Source: Cyclobacteriaceae bacterium (GTDB lineage Bacteria > Bacteroidota > Bacteroidia > Cytophagales > Cyclobacteriaceae). From it: a DNA stretch of 5,575 nt. Location: assembly GCA_025358195.1 (NCBI GenBank), contig JANYKP010000348.1:1-5575 (forward strand), read 5' to 3'. The first letter of the stretch is position 1; each line of letters begins with the position of its first letter. Positions 1 through 5,549 of the stretch are shown here, piece after piece. The notes beneath the pieces are model-generated. The model had not been told where the DNA came from, made no database searches, and worked only from the letters and a program-made list of their open reading frames with translations. The position numbers and the translations under genes are program-made.

Positions 1-89
1 GGGACTAGCAAAAAACTCAACATCCGGGGCAGGATGGTGCCAAGTCCATAGAGTGCGGTTTCTCCTGCCAGCTTTCTGATTTTTGACAT
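1..89 (-). CDS. Polysaccharide flippase-like membrane protein, N-terminal fragment cut by window edge
   Basis: An ATG on the minus strand at 89-87 opens a frame that stays open to the window edge, giving 29 complete codons. The peptide begins MSKIRKLAGETALYGLGTIL and continues into a hydrophobic run (residues 12-29) with a proline-arginine pair at 21-22. A short basic start, the LAGETALYGLG motif and then a first membrane helix are typical of the N-terminus of oligosaccharide flippases and lipopolysaccharide biosynthesis proteins of the MATE/MVF-type transporter fold. Those proteins move lipid-linked glycans across the inner membrane. Only the N-terminus is visible, so the family call is by resemblance and the substrate cannot be named. 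The gene lies downstream of tdh on the same strand with a 141-bp gap, so it may have its own promoter. No Shine-Dalgarno sequence precedes the ATG, as is usual in Bacteroidota. Confidence 0.7.
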   Translation of the reverse strand, partial: MSKIRKLAGETALYGLGTILPRMLSFLLV

Positions 90-191
90 ACTACTTCGCT
101 TGTTACTTAGGCAACGTAACTTTTGATCTTATATCGTATGAATCAACTCTTGCACCACCATATTGTCGCGCAAGCTACGTACTACTCAGTA

Positions 192-211
192 TAAAGTTGA
201 AAATAACTTTA
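192..211. repeat. AT-rich inverted repeat downstream of tdh
   Basis: TAAAGTT at 192-198 and AACTTTA at 205-211 are perfect 7-bp inverted arms around a 6-base loop. The element sits 19 bp past the tdh stop codon and about 100 bp before the flippase start. It could form a weak hairpin that reduces read-through. With only one G-C pair per arm and no T-run after it, it is not a convincing intrinsic terminator. Confidence 0.3.
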
Positions 212-230
212 AATCCCTCGGTGTTGAAGA

Positions 231-1190
231 TTATTGTGAGGTAATCAATTCCTTTTTCAAATTCTTGAGGATATCATCGGTCATTTCATCAAGATCATAC
301 TGGTGGTTCCAACCCCAGTCTTTTCGTGCTGCAGCGTCATCGATACTTTTAGGCCACGAGTCAGCAATGGCCTGCCGGAAGTCAGGTTGGTAGGTGATGG
401 AAAAATCCGGAATATGTTTTTTGATCGAAGCGGCAATTTGCGCCGGGCAAAAGCTCATGGAAGAAATATTATAGCTGGTCCGCACGTTCACCTTTTCAGC
501 GGGCGCTTCCATCAGGTCGAGCGTTGCCCTTACAGCATCCTCCATATACATCATGGGCAGGTAGGTGTCGGCGGCGAGAAAGCACTCGTATTTTTTATCC
601 TGAAGTGCTTTGAAATAAATATCGACGGCATAATCGGTAGTGCCTCCCCCCGGCGGAGTTTTCCAGCCGATGAGCCCGGGATAACGCAAGCTTCGCACAT
701 CTACACCGTATCGCCTGAAATAATATTCGCACCAAAGTTCACCGGCAAGTTTTGTAATGCCATAGACCGTAGTGGGGTCCATGATGGTGTCCTGCGGTGT
801 ATTTTGTTTCGGCGTAGTTGGACCAAAGGCAGCGATGGAACTGGGCCAATAGACTTTGTGAAGTTTTAACTCGAGTGCTGCTTCGAGCACAAAAAGCAAA
901 CTGTCCATGTTTAACTTCCATGCCCAGCGTGGGTCTTTTTCTCCTGTTGCCGAAAGCAGTGCAGCAAGATGATAAACTTGGGTGATATTGTTTTTCTTTA
1001 ACGTGTCAAACAGCTTATCGCGCTGCATGACATCAAACTTCTCATAGCGGCCCTCTTTCAAAATCCCGGTAGCATCTTTAATGTCAGAGGCGATCACGTT
1101 GTCCTGGCCGTAAATTTTCCAAAGACCCTGGGTAAGTTCGCTGCCGAGCTGTCCGCCGGCCCCGATGAGTAGAATAGTGGTTTTCTTCAT
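231..1190 (-). CDS. L-threonine 3-dehydrogenase, NAD-dependent short-chain (epimerase-like) type
   Basis: This predicted cytosolic enzyme (319 aa) oxidises L-threonine to 2-amino-3-ketobutyrate with NAD+, the first step of conversion to glycine (EC 1.1.1.103). The N-terminal Rossmann motif is GAGGQLG (residues 10-16), followed by the acidic Asp36 expected to bind the NAD ribose. The SDR catalytic set is present: the SS pair at 117-118 and YGITK at 143-147. The TDH-specific part is the stretch SLRYPGLIGW (167-176) and the C-terminal PDFRQAIADSWP (269-280) followed by ARKDWGW (288-294), which separate it from UDP-galactose epimerases. The length matches the family (about 315-320 aa). An in-frame upstream start at 1214 would add eight residues ahead of MKKTTILLIG. 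The ATG at 1190 is preferred because the nucleotide-binding strand starts directly after it. This is not the zinc-dependent MDR type of E. coli Tdh. It is divergent from kbl, whose product performs the next step. Confidence 0.93.
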   Translation of the reverse strand: MKKTTILLIGAGGQLGSELTQGLWKIYGQDNVIASDIKDATGILKEGRYEKFDVMQRDKLFDTLKKNNITQVYHLAALLSATGEKDPRWAWKLNMDSLLFVLEAALELKLHKVYWPSSIAAFGPTTPKQNTPQDTIMDPTTVYGITKLAGELWCEYYFRRYGVDVRSLRYPGLIGWKTPPGGGTTDYAVDIYFKALQDKKYECFLAADTYLPMMYMEDAVRATLDLMEAPAEKVNVRTSYNISSMSFCPAQIAASIKKHIPDFSITYQPDFRQAIADSWPKSIDDAAARKDWGWNHQYDLDEMTDDILKNLKKELITSQ

Positions 1191-1202
1191 TTGCCTAAGG
1201 GC

Positions 1203-1210
1203 GAAAGTTA
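1203..1210 (-). promoter_or_regulatory. Candidate -7 box for tdh
   Basis: Read on the minus strand this is TAACTTTC, a one-mismatch version of the Bacteroidota -7 consensus TAnnTTTG, ending 12 bp before the tdh ATG. No TTTG or TTG lies at the expected upstream spacing. Instead the 12-bp palindrome at 1229-1240 begins 18 bp upstream, about where a -33 element would sit. The box alone is weak evidence in an AT-rich leader. Confidence 0.3.
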
Positions 1211-1228
1211 TCAAAATTTCAGATTTAC

Positions 1229-1240
1229 ACCGGGCCCGGT
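1229..1240. promoter_or_regulatory. Perfect 12-bp palindrome between tdh and kbl, possible shared operator
   Basis: ACCGGGCCCGGT equals its own reverse complement over all 12 bases. It is an all-GC core inside an otherwise AT-rich divergent intergenic region. AGATTT occurs on either side, at 1221-1226 and 1242-1247, as a direct repeat. The palindrome lies 38 bp upstream of the tdh start and 74 bp upstream of the kbl start. That position would let one dimeric regulator act on both genes of the pathway. With no central spacer the RNA would form only a poor hairpin, so a DNA-binding site is the more natural reading. No regulator is named by the sequence, and it does not look like an AT-rich Lrp site. 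Confidence 0.35.
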
Positions 1241-1314
1241 TAGATTTGTTACGAAATCCCTGATCACGACCAGACGATTCCTTAACAGTTACTCATCCGA
1301 AAATTCAACCAACT

Positions 1315-2511
1315 ATGTATAAAACACTTCAACCGGTTTTACAAAAGGAACTTCAAACCATTCGCGAGGCCGGCCTTTATAAAAAAGAACGGATCATCAC
1401 TACGCCCCAGGGTGCCGAGATCAAAACATCGGATGGAAGAGAAGTAATTAATTTCTGTGCAAACAATTACCTTGGATTATCGTCTCATCCTCGTGTTCTG
1501 GCGGCTGCTAAACGTGCTATTGATACACATGGTTTTGGTATGTCGAGTGTGCGTTTTATTTGCGGCACACAGGATATTCACAAAGAACTTGAAAGAAAGA
1601 TTTCAGAATTTCTCGGCACGGAGGATGCTATTCTGTATGCAGCTGCCTTTGATGCAAATGGTGGTGTTTTTGAACCGCTGCTGGGCACTGAAGATGCCAT
1701 CATTTCCGATGAACTCAACCATGCGTCAATCATTGATGGTGTGCGATTATGCAAAGCAATGCGCTACCGCTACAAGCACAACGATATGGATGACTTGCAA
1801 AAGCAACTGGAGGAAATAAAGAAAGCCGGTGCCAAACAGATCATGATTGTAACCGATGGTGCCTTCTCCATGGACGGTACGATCGCCCAGTTGGACAAAA
1901 TCTGTGATCTCGCAGACCGATACGAAGCGCTTGTGATGACCGACGAGTGTCACTCCACCGGTTTTCTTGGCAAAACAGGAAGAGGTGTTCCTGAGTATCG
2001 TGGCGTGTCGGGACGCGTGGATATAATTACGGGCACACTCGGCAAAGCCCTTGGCGGTGCGTCAGGAGGATTTACGGCAGGCCGGACGGAAATTATTGAA
2101 TTATTGCGTCAACGGTCAAGACCGTACTTGTTTTCAAATACCCTGGCCCCATCCATCACGGGTGCATCGATCGAGGTTTTCAATATGCTTTCGGAGACAA
2201 CGGAGCTTCGTGACAAACTGGAGCGTAACACAACCTATTTCAGGACCGAAATGTCGAAGGCGGGATTTAACATTAAACCAGGTGAGCATCCCATCGTGCC
2301 GATCATGCTGTATGAGGCACCTTTGGCGCAACAGTTCGCTGACCGTCTGTTGGAGAAAGGTATTTATGTTATTGGGTTCTTCTTCCCGGTTGTTGCAAAA
2401 GGCCAGGCCCGGATTCGCGTACAACTTTCAGCAGCTCATGAACGGCATCACTTGGATAAAGCAATCAAAGCCTTCACGGAAGTAGGGAAGGAGTTGGGCG
2501 TTTTGAAGTAG
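1315..2511 (+). CDS. kbl: Glycine C-acetyltransferase (2-amino-3-ketobutyrate CoA ligase)
   Basis: This PLP enzyme of the alpha-oxoamine synthase family cleaves 2-amino-3-ketobutyrate with CoA to glycine and acetyl-CoA (EC 2.3.1.29), completing threonine breakdown begun by the divergent dehydrogenase. The protein is 398 aa, the same length I recall for E. coli Kbl, and matches it closely along its length. Visible family motifs are INFCANNYLGL (45-55), HGFGMSSVRFICGTQ (72-86), SDELNHASIIDG (131-142, with His136 expected over the PLP ring), TDECHSTGF (209-217, with Asp210 and His213), and TGTLGKALGGASGG (239-252), where Lys244 is the expected PLP Schiff-base lysine. RQRSRPYLFSN (265-275) and the C-terminal GQARIRVQLSAAH (363-375) further favour Kbl over 8-amino-7-oxononanoate synthase or serine palmitoyltransferase. 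The ATG at 1315 matches the family N-terminus. No Shine-Dalgarno sequence precedes it. The gene ends 7 bp from the convergent gene on the other strand. Confidence 0.97.
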   Translation: MYKTLQPVLQKELQTIREAGLYKKERIITTPQGAEIKTSDGREVINFCANNYLGLSSHPRVLAAAKRAIDTHGFGMSSVRFICGTQDIHKELERKISEFLGTEDAILYAAAFDANGGVFEPLLGTEDAIISDELNHASIIDGVRLCKAMRYRYKHNDMDDLQKQLEEIKKAGAKQIMIVTDGAFSMDGTIAQLDKICDLADRYEALVMTDECHSTGFLGKTGRGVPEYRGVSGRVDIITGTLGKALGGASGGFTAGRTEIIELLRQRSRPYLFSNTLAPSITGASIEVFNMLSETTELRDKLERNTTYFRTEMSKAGFNIKPGEHPIVPIMLYEAPLAQQFADRLLEKGIYVIGFFFPVVAKGQARIRVQLSAAHERHHLDKAIKAFTEVGKELGVLK

Positions 2512-2518
2512 AGGGTCC

Positions 2519-2947
2519 CTATTTTTTCTTCTTCAACACGTCTGCCAATTCCGGCTCATGTGGAAATAATCCGAAGAGTGGTTCTATATTGTGGTCCGGC
2601 AGAAAGTAGATGCGTTCCTTCTTGCCCCGCAACTTTAGCTTGTAGAGATTGAAGTAGGGTACCAATTTAATGGACTTCACTTCAGGCCACTCATAGTGAT
2701 CCGTCTTGTCATTGTCAATGATGGTTACGCGTTTTTTGCTGATGGCCACGCGTTTCAACTTGGCAGCAATCAGAAAATACAACGCAACGAATGTAAGGCC
2801 AAGGACAAAAAAAATGAGGGCGGCTCTTTTATTTTTTTCAGCTTCTCCACGGAGAAAGAGGAGCATCCCACACGACCACTGCAACAATCCAAAGGCCAGA
2901 AAAAAATACTTAGCGAAGTAAAACTTCACAGGACTGGCTTCTTTCAT
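2519..2947 (-). CDS. Small two-helix membrane protein of unknown function
   Basis: I do not recognise a named family. From the ATG at 2947 the protein is 142 aa. An upstream TTG at 2971 would add eight residues, but ATG fits better because the basic start then runs directly into the first membrane helix. Two hydrophobic segments are visible, at about 10-32 and 42-61, joined by a charged loop (RGEAEKNKR). A soluble C-terminal half follows with alternating beta-strand-like pieces such as RVAISKKRVTIID (67-79), YEWPEVKSIKLV (85-96) and LYKLKLRGKKERIYFLP (101-117). Two membrane helices plus a small beta-rich domain with a WPEV turn resemble bacterial PH-like membrane proteins, which is an inference only. 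The C-terminus ends in four lysines. It lies 96 bp downstream of cdaA on the same strand and may be co-transcribed with it. It is convergent with kbl. Confidence 0.8.
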   Translation of the reverse strand: MKEASPVKFYFAKYFFLAFGLLQWSCGMLLFLRGEAEKNKRAALIFFVLGLTFVALYFLIAAKLKRVAISKKRVTIIDNDKTDHYEWPEVKSIKLVPYFNLYKLKLRGKKERIYFLPDHNIEPLFGLFPHEPELADVLKKKK

Positions 2948-3016
2948 TTCACATAAAAAGTTGGTTTTCAATGACTAAGGTATAAAACTATTAACAATTT
3001 ATCAACAGAAGTGGCC

Positions 3017-3033
3017 CTTGCACTTGGCAAGTG
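3017..3033. repeat. Overlapping short inverted repeats between cdaA and the small membrane gene
   Basis: CACTTG-G-CAAGTG (3021-3033) has 6-bp arms around a single base. The overlapping CTTGC-ACTTG-GCAAG (3017-3031) has 5-bp arms around a 5-base loop. They lie about 10 bp after the cdaA stop codon. The first looks like a protein-binding dyad and the second could form a small RNA hairpin. No T-run follows on either strand, so this is not a standard terminator. Confidence 0.3.
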
Positions 3034-3043
3034 AGAGAAAATC

Positions 3044-3898
3044 TTATGCTTTCACTTCTTGTGGCTCGACGGGTTCGGGCTCAATGGGCACTTCATCCCA
3101 CTTCTTCGGTTCCTCATTGTGGAGGTATTCCAGAATTTTATGTTCCACCTGTTTCAGTTTGAGACCCTTCAGGTACTTGCCGTTACGTGCAAGGATGAGG
3201 CGGCCGGTTTCTTCCGAGATAACCATGACCAACGTATCGGTATTCTCACTCATGCCAATGGCGGAACGGTGGCGAAGCCCAAAGTGCTGCGGCAGATGAT
3301 CATTTTCACTTACCGGCAATACACAGCGTGCGGCTTTGATACGACCTTTGAAAATAACCACAGCGCCATCATGCAAGGGACTATTTTTATTGAAGATAGT
3401 GATCAGGAGCCGACGCGTCACTTCGGCATCCAGGGGATCGCCCGTCTCGACATACAGTTTCAGGTCGGTGTCACGGGAAAAAACAATTAAGGCACCGGTG
3501 CGTGTGGCCTTGAGTGTTTTAACGGCTTCAATCACCTGGTGTACATCAAAATCGTCATGATAGCGGATGCGCCAATGCGCGAGTGATTTGAAAAAATCAC
3601 GGTCGGTGCTTCGACCGATAACTAATAAAAATTTTCGCAATTCGGGTTGGAATACAATGATCATCGCCAATACACCGACACCCATAAACTGCCCTAGAAT
3701 ATTTGTGAGCAGTTCCATCTGTGCAGCCCTTACGACCAAATACACCAGGTAAAGTGAAAGGAGGCCTAGGAAGATATTGACCGCCAGGCTGCCCCTGATC
3801 ATTTTATAAATTTGGTATAGCAGGATGGCCACTAAGCTGATGTCCACCAGGTCGACCCAGCTAACTTCCAAAAATGATATTTTGAAGGCCAAAATCAC
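3044..3898 (-). CDS. cdaA: Membrane diadenylate cyclase CdaA (TIGR00159 family)
   Basis: CdaA condenses two ATP into the second messenger cyclic di-AMP, which in characterised bacteria controls potassium and osmolyte balance and envelope homeostasis. The protein is 284 aa, close to the family length of about 270-280. Three membrane segments occur at about 16-34, 39-56 and 67-83, followed by the conserved FQPELR (83-88). The DAC (DisA_N) domain follows, with GALIVF (135-140), the catalytic LHDGAVV (175-181) and the nucleotide-binding GLRHRSAIGMSE (207-218), all intact. VISEETGRL (226-234) closes the domain. After about residue 262 there is a lineage-type tail rich in Pro and Glu (IEPEPVEPQE). 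The start is GTG at 3898: in-frame stops lie just upstream (TAA, then TGA two codons before the GTG), and the next methionine, at residue 33, would remove the first helix. folP lies upstream on the same strand, a pairing I recall from Bacteroidota. No CdaR-like gene is seen in the window. Confidence 0.95.
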   Translation of the reverse strand: MILAFKISFLEVSWVDLVDISLVAILLYQIYKMIRGSLAVNIFLGLLSLYLVYLVVRAAQMELLTNILGQFMGVGVLAMIIVFQPELRKFLLVIGRSTDRDFFKSLAHWRIRYHDDFDVHQVIEAVKTLKATRTGALIVFSRDTDLKLYVETGDPLDAEVTRRLLITIFNKNSPLHDGAVVIFKGRIKAARCVLPVSENDHLPQHFGLRHRSAIGMSENTDTLVMVISEETGRLILARNGKYLKGLKLKQVEHKILEYLHNEEPKKWDEVPIEPEPVEPQEVKA

Positions 3899-3902
3899 GT
3901 GT

Positions 3903-3910
3903 CAAAGTTA
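3903..3910 (-). promoter_or_regulatory. Perfect -7 promoter box immediately before cdaA
   Basis: On the minus strand the sequence is TAACTTTG, an exact match to the Bacteroidota sigma-factor -7 consensus TAnnTTTG. It ends only 4 bp before the GTG start of cdaA. The nearest upstream TTG ends 24 bp away, slightly beyond the usual 17-23 bp spacing, so the -33 element is imperfect. If the box is used, transcription would begin at or just inside the start codon, giving a leaderless message. The 252-bp gap from folP supports an independent promoter here. Confidence 0.45.
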
Positions 3911-4009
3911 AACCTTTTAACTCGTTTATCTCCACAAGGAGTATGCCTAAACCTGGGTGAGATGAGGTAAATCTTCTAGAAAGTTTTGCGGGTGTAATTC
4001 CTTTCAAAT

Positions 4010-4033
4010 GTTACTAAAACTTTGCTTTATAAC
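4010..4033. repeat. Imperfect AT-rich inverted repeat in the folP-cdaA gap
   Basis: GTTA-C-TAAA at 4010-4018 pairs with TTTATAAC at 4026-4033, eight pairs with one bulged C, around a 7-base loop (4019-4025). It lies about 110 bp upstream of cdaA and about 120 bp past the folP stop codon. It could be a weak folP 3-prime-end hairpin or have no function. No T-run follows on the minus strand. Confidence 0.22.
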
Positions 4034-4152
4034 AACCGAACTGGGCTTATGATAATCCGGAACGGGAACTCCTTAAAATTGTCCAGGATAATGCCTACGT
4101 CCGGTGGGAATATCTTGTGACCAGGTACAACTTTTCGCAACCAACCGCTGCT
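4033..4152 (+). pseudogene. Possible decayed winged-helix fragment (Fic C-terminal-like)
   Basis: A plus-strand frame is open from 4033, directly after a TAA, to a TAA at 4267-4269. The part in the gap (about 40 codons) reads like protein rather than noise: NPERELLKIVQDNAYVRW at about residues 8-25 of the frame, then FSQPTAAKVL at 34-43. The pattern of a helix, an xNxxV turn, a second helix and then an S-x-PTA-x-K-V-L recognition helix is what is seen in the small winged-helix domain at the C-terminus of many Fic proteins. There is no start codon ahead of it, stops occur at 4015-4017 and 4030-4032 in the same frame, and the 3-prime part runs antisense into folP. It cannot be an intact gene. 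It may be the relic of an ancestral neighbour or a chance reading frame, and I rate the two about evenly at best. Confidence 0.25.
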
Positions 4153-5002
4153 AAGGTCTTACTTTTTCAATTAAGTCGAGGCATTCAACCGCCTCCTTTA
4201 CATCGTGTACACGCAAAATGCTGGCGCCTTTCAAAAGTGCCACTGTGTTCAAGGAGGTGGTACCGTTAAGTGCTCCTTCAGGCGTTGAATCTAATGTTTT
4301 CCAGATCATCGACTTCCTGGAGATTCCAGCCAGTATAGGTTGTCCGAGTATTTTAAAGTAATCCAGGTGATGCAGTAATTCGAAACTCTGTTCGGCTGTT
4401 TTCGCGAAACCAAATCCTGGATCGATGATGATGTCTTTTGCACCCAATTGATGAAGTTGATGGATTTTTGAATGAAAGTAATCAGTTATGTCTTTTAGTA
4501 AGTTGCTGTAGACTGTCAGCGTGGTCATTGTGCGGGGTGTGCCACGCATGTGCATAAGAATGTAAGGCACATCGAGGGACACTACTGTCTTAAACATGCG
4601 GGGATCTTGCTCGCCTCCCGAAATATCATTGATAATCGAGGCACCTGCCTCTACGGCCTTGATTGCTATGGATGAACGAAAGGTATCGATGGAAATAATG
4701 CACTGGGGAAAATGTTTTGTGATGAGTTTGATAGTGGGCACCACGCGTGCAGTTTCCTCCTCCTCAGAAATATCCGACGCTCCCGGCCGTGAGGAGTATC
4801 CACCGACATCAACAAAGGTTGCACCTTCATCAAGCATTTTTTTTACCTGATCCAGGATGGGCTTCTCGTCCATGAATTTTCCGCCGTCATAAAAGCTATC
4901 GGGGGTTACGTTGAGAATGCCCATAATCTTTGGGGTGCTCAGATCAATGAGCTGGCCGCGAACGTTCAATGTTTTGTTGGTATAAAATACGTTATTTTGC
5001 AC
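4151..5002 (-). CDS. folP: Dihydropteroate synthase
   Basis: DHPS joins 6-hydroxymethyl-7,8-dihydropterin pyrophosphate to p-aminobenzoate to give dihydropteroate in folate synthesis (EC 2.5.1.15), in the cytosol. It is the sulfonamide target. From the GTG at 5002 the protein is 283 aa, near the E. coli length of 282. The TIM-barrel motifs are all present: MGILNVTPDSFYDGG (27-41), VDVGGYSSRPGA (64-75), SIDTFRS (104-110), ASIINDISGG (121-130), HMRGTPRTM (151-159), IIDPGFGFAK (192-201), GISRKSM (226-232) with Lys230, and RVHDV (264-268). No ATG lies upstream of the conserved core. Candidate starts are GTG at 5053 or 5029, which would sit antisense inside the neighbouring gene, GTG at 5002, and TTG at 4969. 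The 5002 start is chosen because it keeps the conserved TLNVRGQLIDLS lead-in and avoids overlap. It is head to head with the DUF1599 gene at 7 bp, and cdaA follows on the same strand. Confidence 0.96.
   Translation of the reverse strand: MQNNVFYTNKTLNVRGQLIDLSTPKIMGILNVTPDSFYDGGKFMDEKPILDQVKKMLDEGATFVDVGGYSSRPGASDISEEEETARVVPTIKLITKHFPQCIISIDTFRSSIAIKAVEAGASIINDISGGEQDPRMFKTVVSLDVPYILMHMRGTPRTMTTLTVYSNLLKDITDYFHSKIHQLHQLGAKDIIIDPGFGFAKTAEQSFELLHHLDYFKILGQPILAGISRKSMIWKTLDSTPEGALNGTTSLNTVALLKGASILRVHDVKEAVECLDLIEKVRP
4992..4999 (+). promoter_or_regulatory. Weak candidate -7 box for the DUF1599 gene
   Basis: TTATTTTG matches TAnnTTTG with one mismatch and ends 10 bp before the ATG at 5010. A TTTG occurs at 4973-4976, but the 15-bp spacing is short. 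If real, the whole promoter lies within the 5-prime coding part of folP. It would have to because the two start codons are only 7 bp apart. Confidence 0.22.
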
Positions 5003-5009
5003 CCACTGT

Positions 5010-5549
5010 ATGATTAATAAAACTTCCACACAATATAAAGAGGTAATCGCCACCTGCCAAGAACTGTTCGTAAAGAAGACCCGTGACTATGGTACTGCCT
5101 GGCGGGTGTTGAGACTGCCAAGTATTACCGACCAGATTTATATCAAAGCGCAACGCATCCGCAGCATTCAGGAAAAGGGCCAGCAAAAAGTGGAAGACAG
5201 CGTCCGTGATGAATTTATCGGCATTGTTAATTATTGTGTTATCGCCCTGATCCAAATGAAGCTTGAAACATCTTCTGAAATGGAGCTGACAGCGGAACAG
5301 GTCGCTCCTCTCTATCACGATACCGTTGAAGAAACGTATCAGCTTCATCAAAATAAGAATCACGATTATGGCGAGGCATGGCGCGAAATGCGCATCAGTT
5401 CCATCACCGATATTATTCTTATGAAATTGTTAAGAGTGAAACAAATTGAAGACAACGAGGGTAAAACAATTATAAGTGAAGGGGTGAAGGGGAATTATCA
5501 GGATATGATCAATTATGCGGTGTTCTGTTTAATAAAATTAAATGAATGA
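5010..5549 (+). CDS. DUF1599 (Nmad1) protein with two tandem copies of the domain
   Basis: This is a 179-aa soluble, mostly helical protein of unknown function. It holds two copies of the same domain. Copy 1 has DYGTAWRVLR (26-35), SITDQI (38-43), Lys46, Arg49 and the IVNY end (72-75). Copy 2 has DYGEAWREMR (119-128), SITDII (131-136), Lys139, Arg142 and the MINY end (166-169). The conserved residues are offset by exactly 93 positions, shifting to 94 at the NY motif through one inserted residue. The family is DUF1599, also called nucleotide modification associated domain 1 because phage members occur with DNA-base-modification genes. No reaction is established. The start at 5010 matches the usual family N-terminus, and no Shine-Dalgarno sequence is present. 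It is divergent from folP, and a further reading frame overlaps its stop codon as ATGA. The folate neighbour fits a nucleotide-metabolism role, by inference only. Confidence 0.9.
   Translation: MINKTSTQYKEVIATCQELFVKKTRDYGTAWRVLRLPSITDQIYIKAQRIRSIQEKGQQKVEDSVRDEFIGIVNYCVIALIQMKLETSSEMELTAEQVAPLYHDTVEETYQLHQNKNHDYGEAWREMRISSITDIILMKLLRVKQIEDNEGKTIISEGVKGNYQDMINYAVFCLIKLNE

Noticed and set aside
139..195. A very short plus-strand frame (about 18 codons beginning MNQLLHHH) between the flippase and tdh, behind a TAACTTTTG stretch.
   Set aside because: It is too short to assess, lacks a ribosome-binding site, and the promoter-like stretch carries an extra T relative to the consensus. There is no independent support for it.
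303..869. A 188-codon open frame on the plus strand opposite the threonine dehydrogenase gene.
   Set aside because: It lies wholly antisense to a gene with clear family motifs and its product resembles nothing I know. It is a shadow frame.
106..1199. CTTAGGCAA at 106-114 and its inverted copy TTGCCTAAG at 1191-1199 flank the threonine dehydrogenase gene, as the ends of a small mobile unit might.
   Set aside because: The match is only 9 bp with no extension. Many 9-bp inverted matches are expected by chance in a window of this size, and the gene between them is a normal metabolic gene.
2051..2485. A 144-codon open frame on the plus strand inside kbl in another frame.
   Set aside because: It is nested in the strongly conserved kbl frame, and its low-complexity arginine- and serine-rich product is typical of an out-of-frame reading.
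2503..2536. Possible bidirectional terminator at the kbl and small-membrane-gene junction: AGGGTCCCT followed by a T-run, enclosed by TTGAAG and CTTCAA.
   Set aside because: The AGGGTCCCT core can form only three base pairs with a minimal loop, and the outer 6-bp arms are 22 bases apart. The T-run largely reflects the lysine codons at the end of the minus-strand gene. This is too weak to call a terminator.
3059..3490. A 143-codon open frame on the plus strand opposite cdaA.
   Set aside because: It is antisense to the conserved cyclase domain and has no recognisable motif or ribosome-binding context.
4992..5363. A 123-codon minus-strand frame opposite the DUF1599 gene, which might have been an alternative gene.
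   Set aside because: It is antisense to a duplicated, clearly conserved protein and overlaps the folP start region in another frame. It has no family resemblance.
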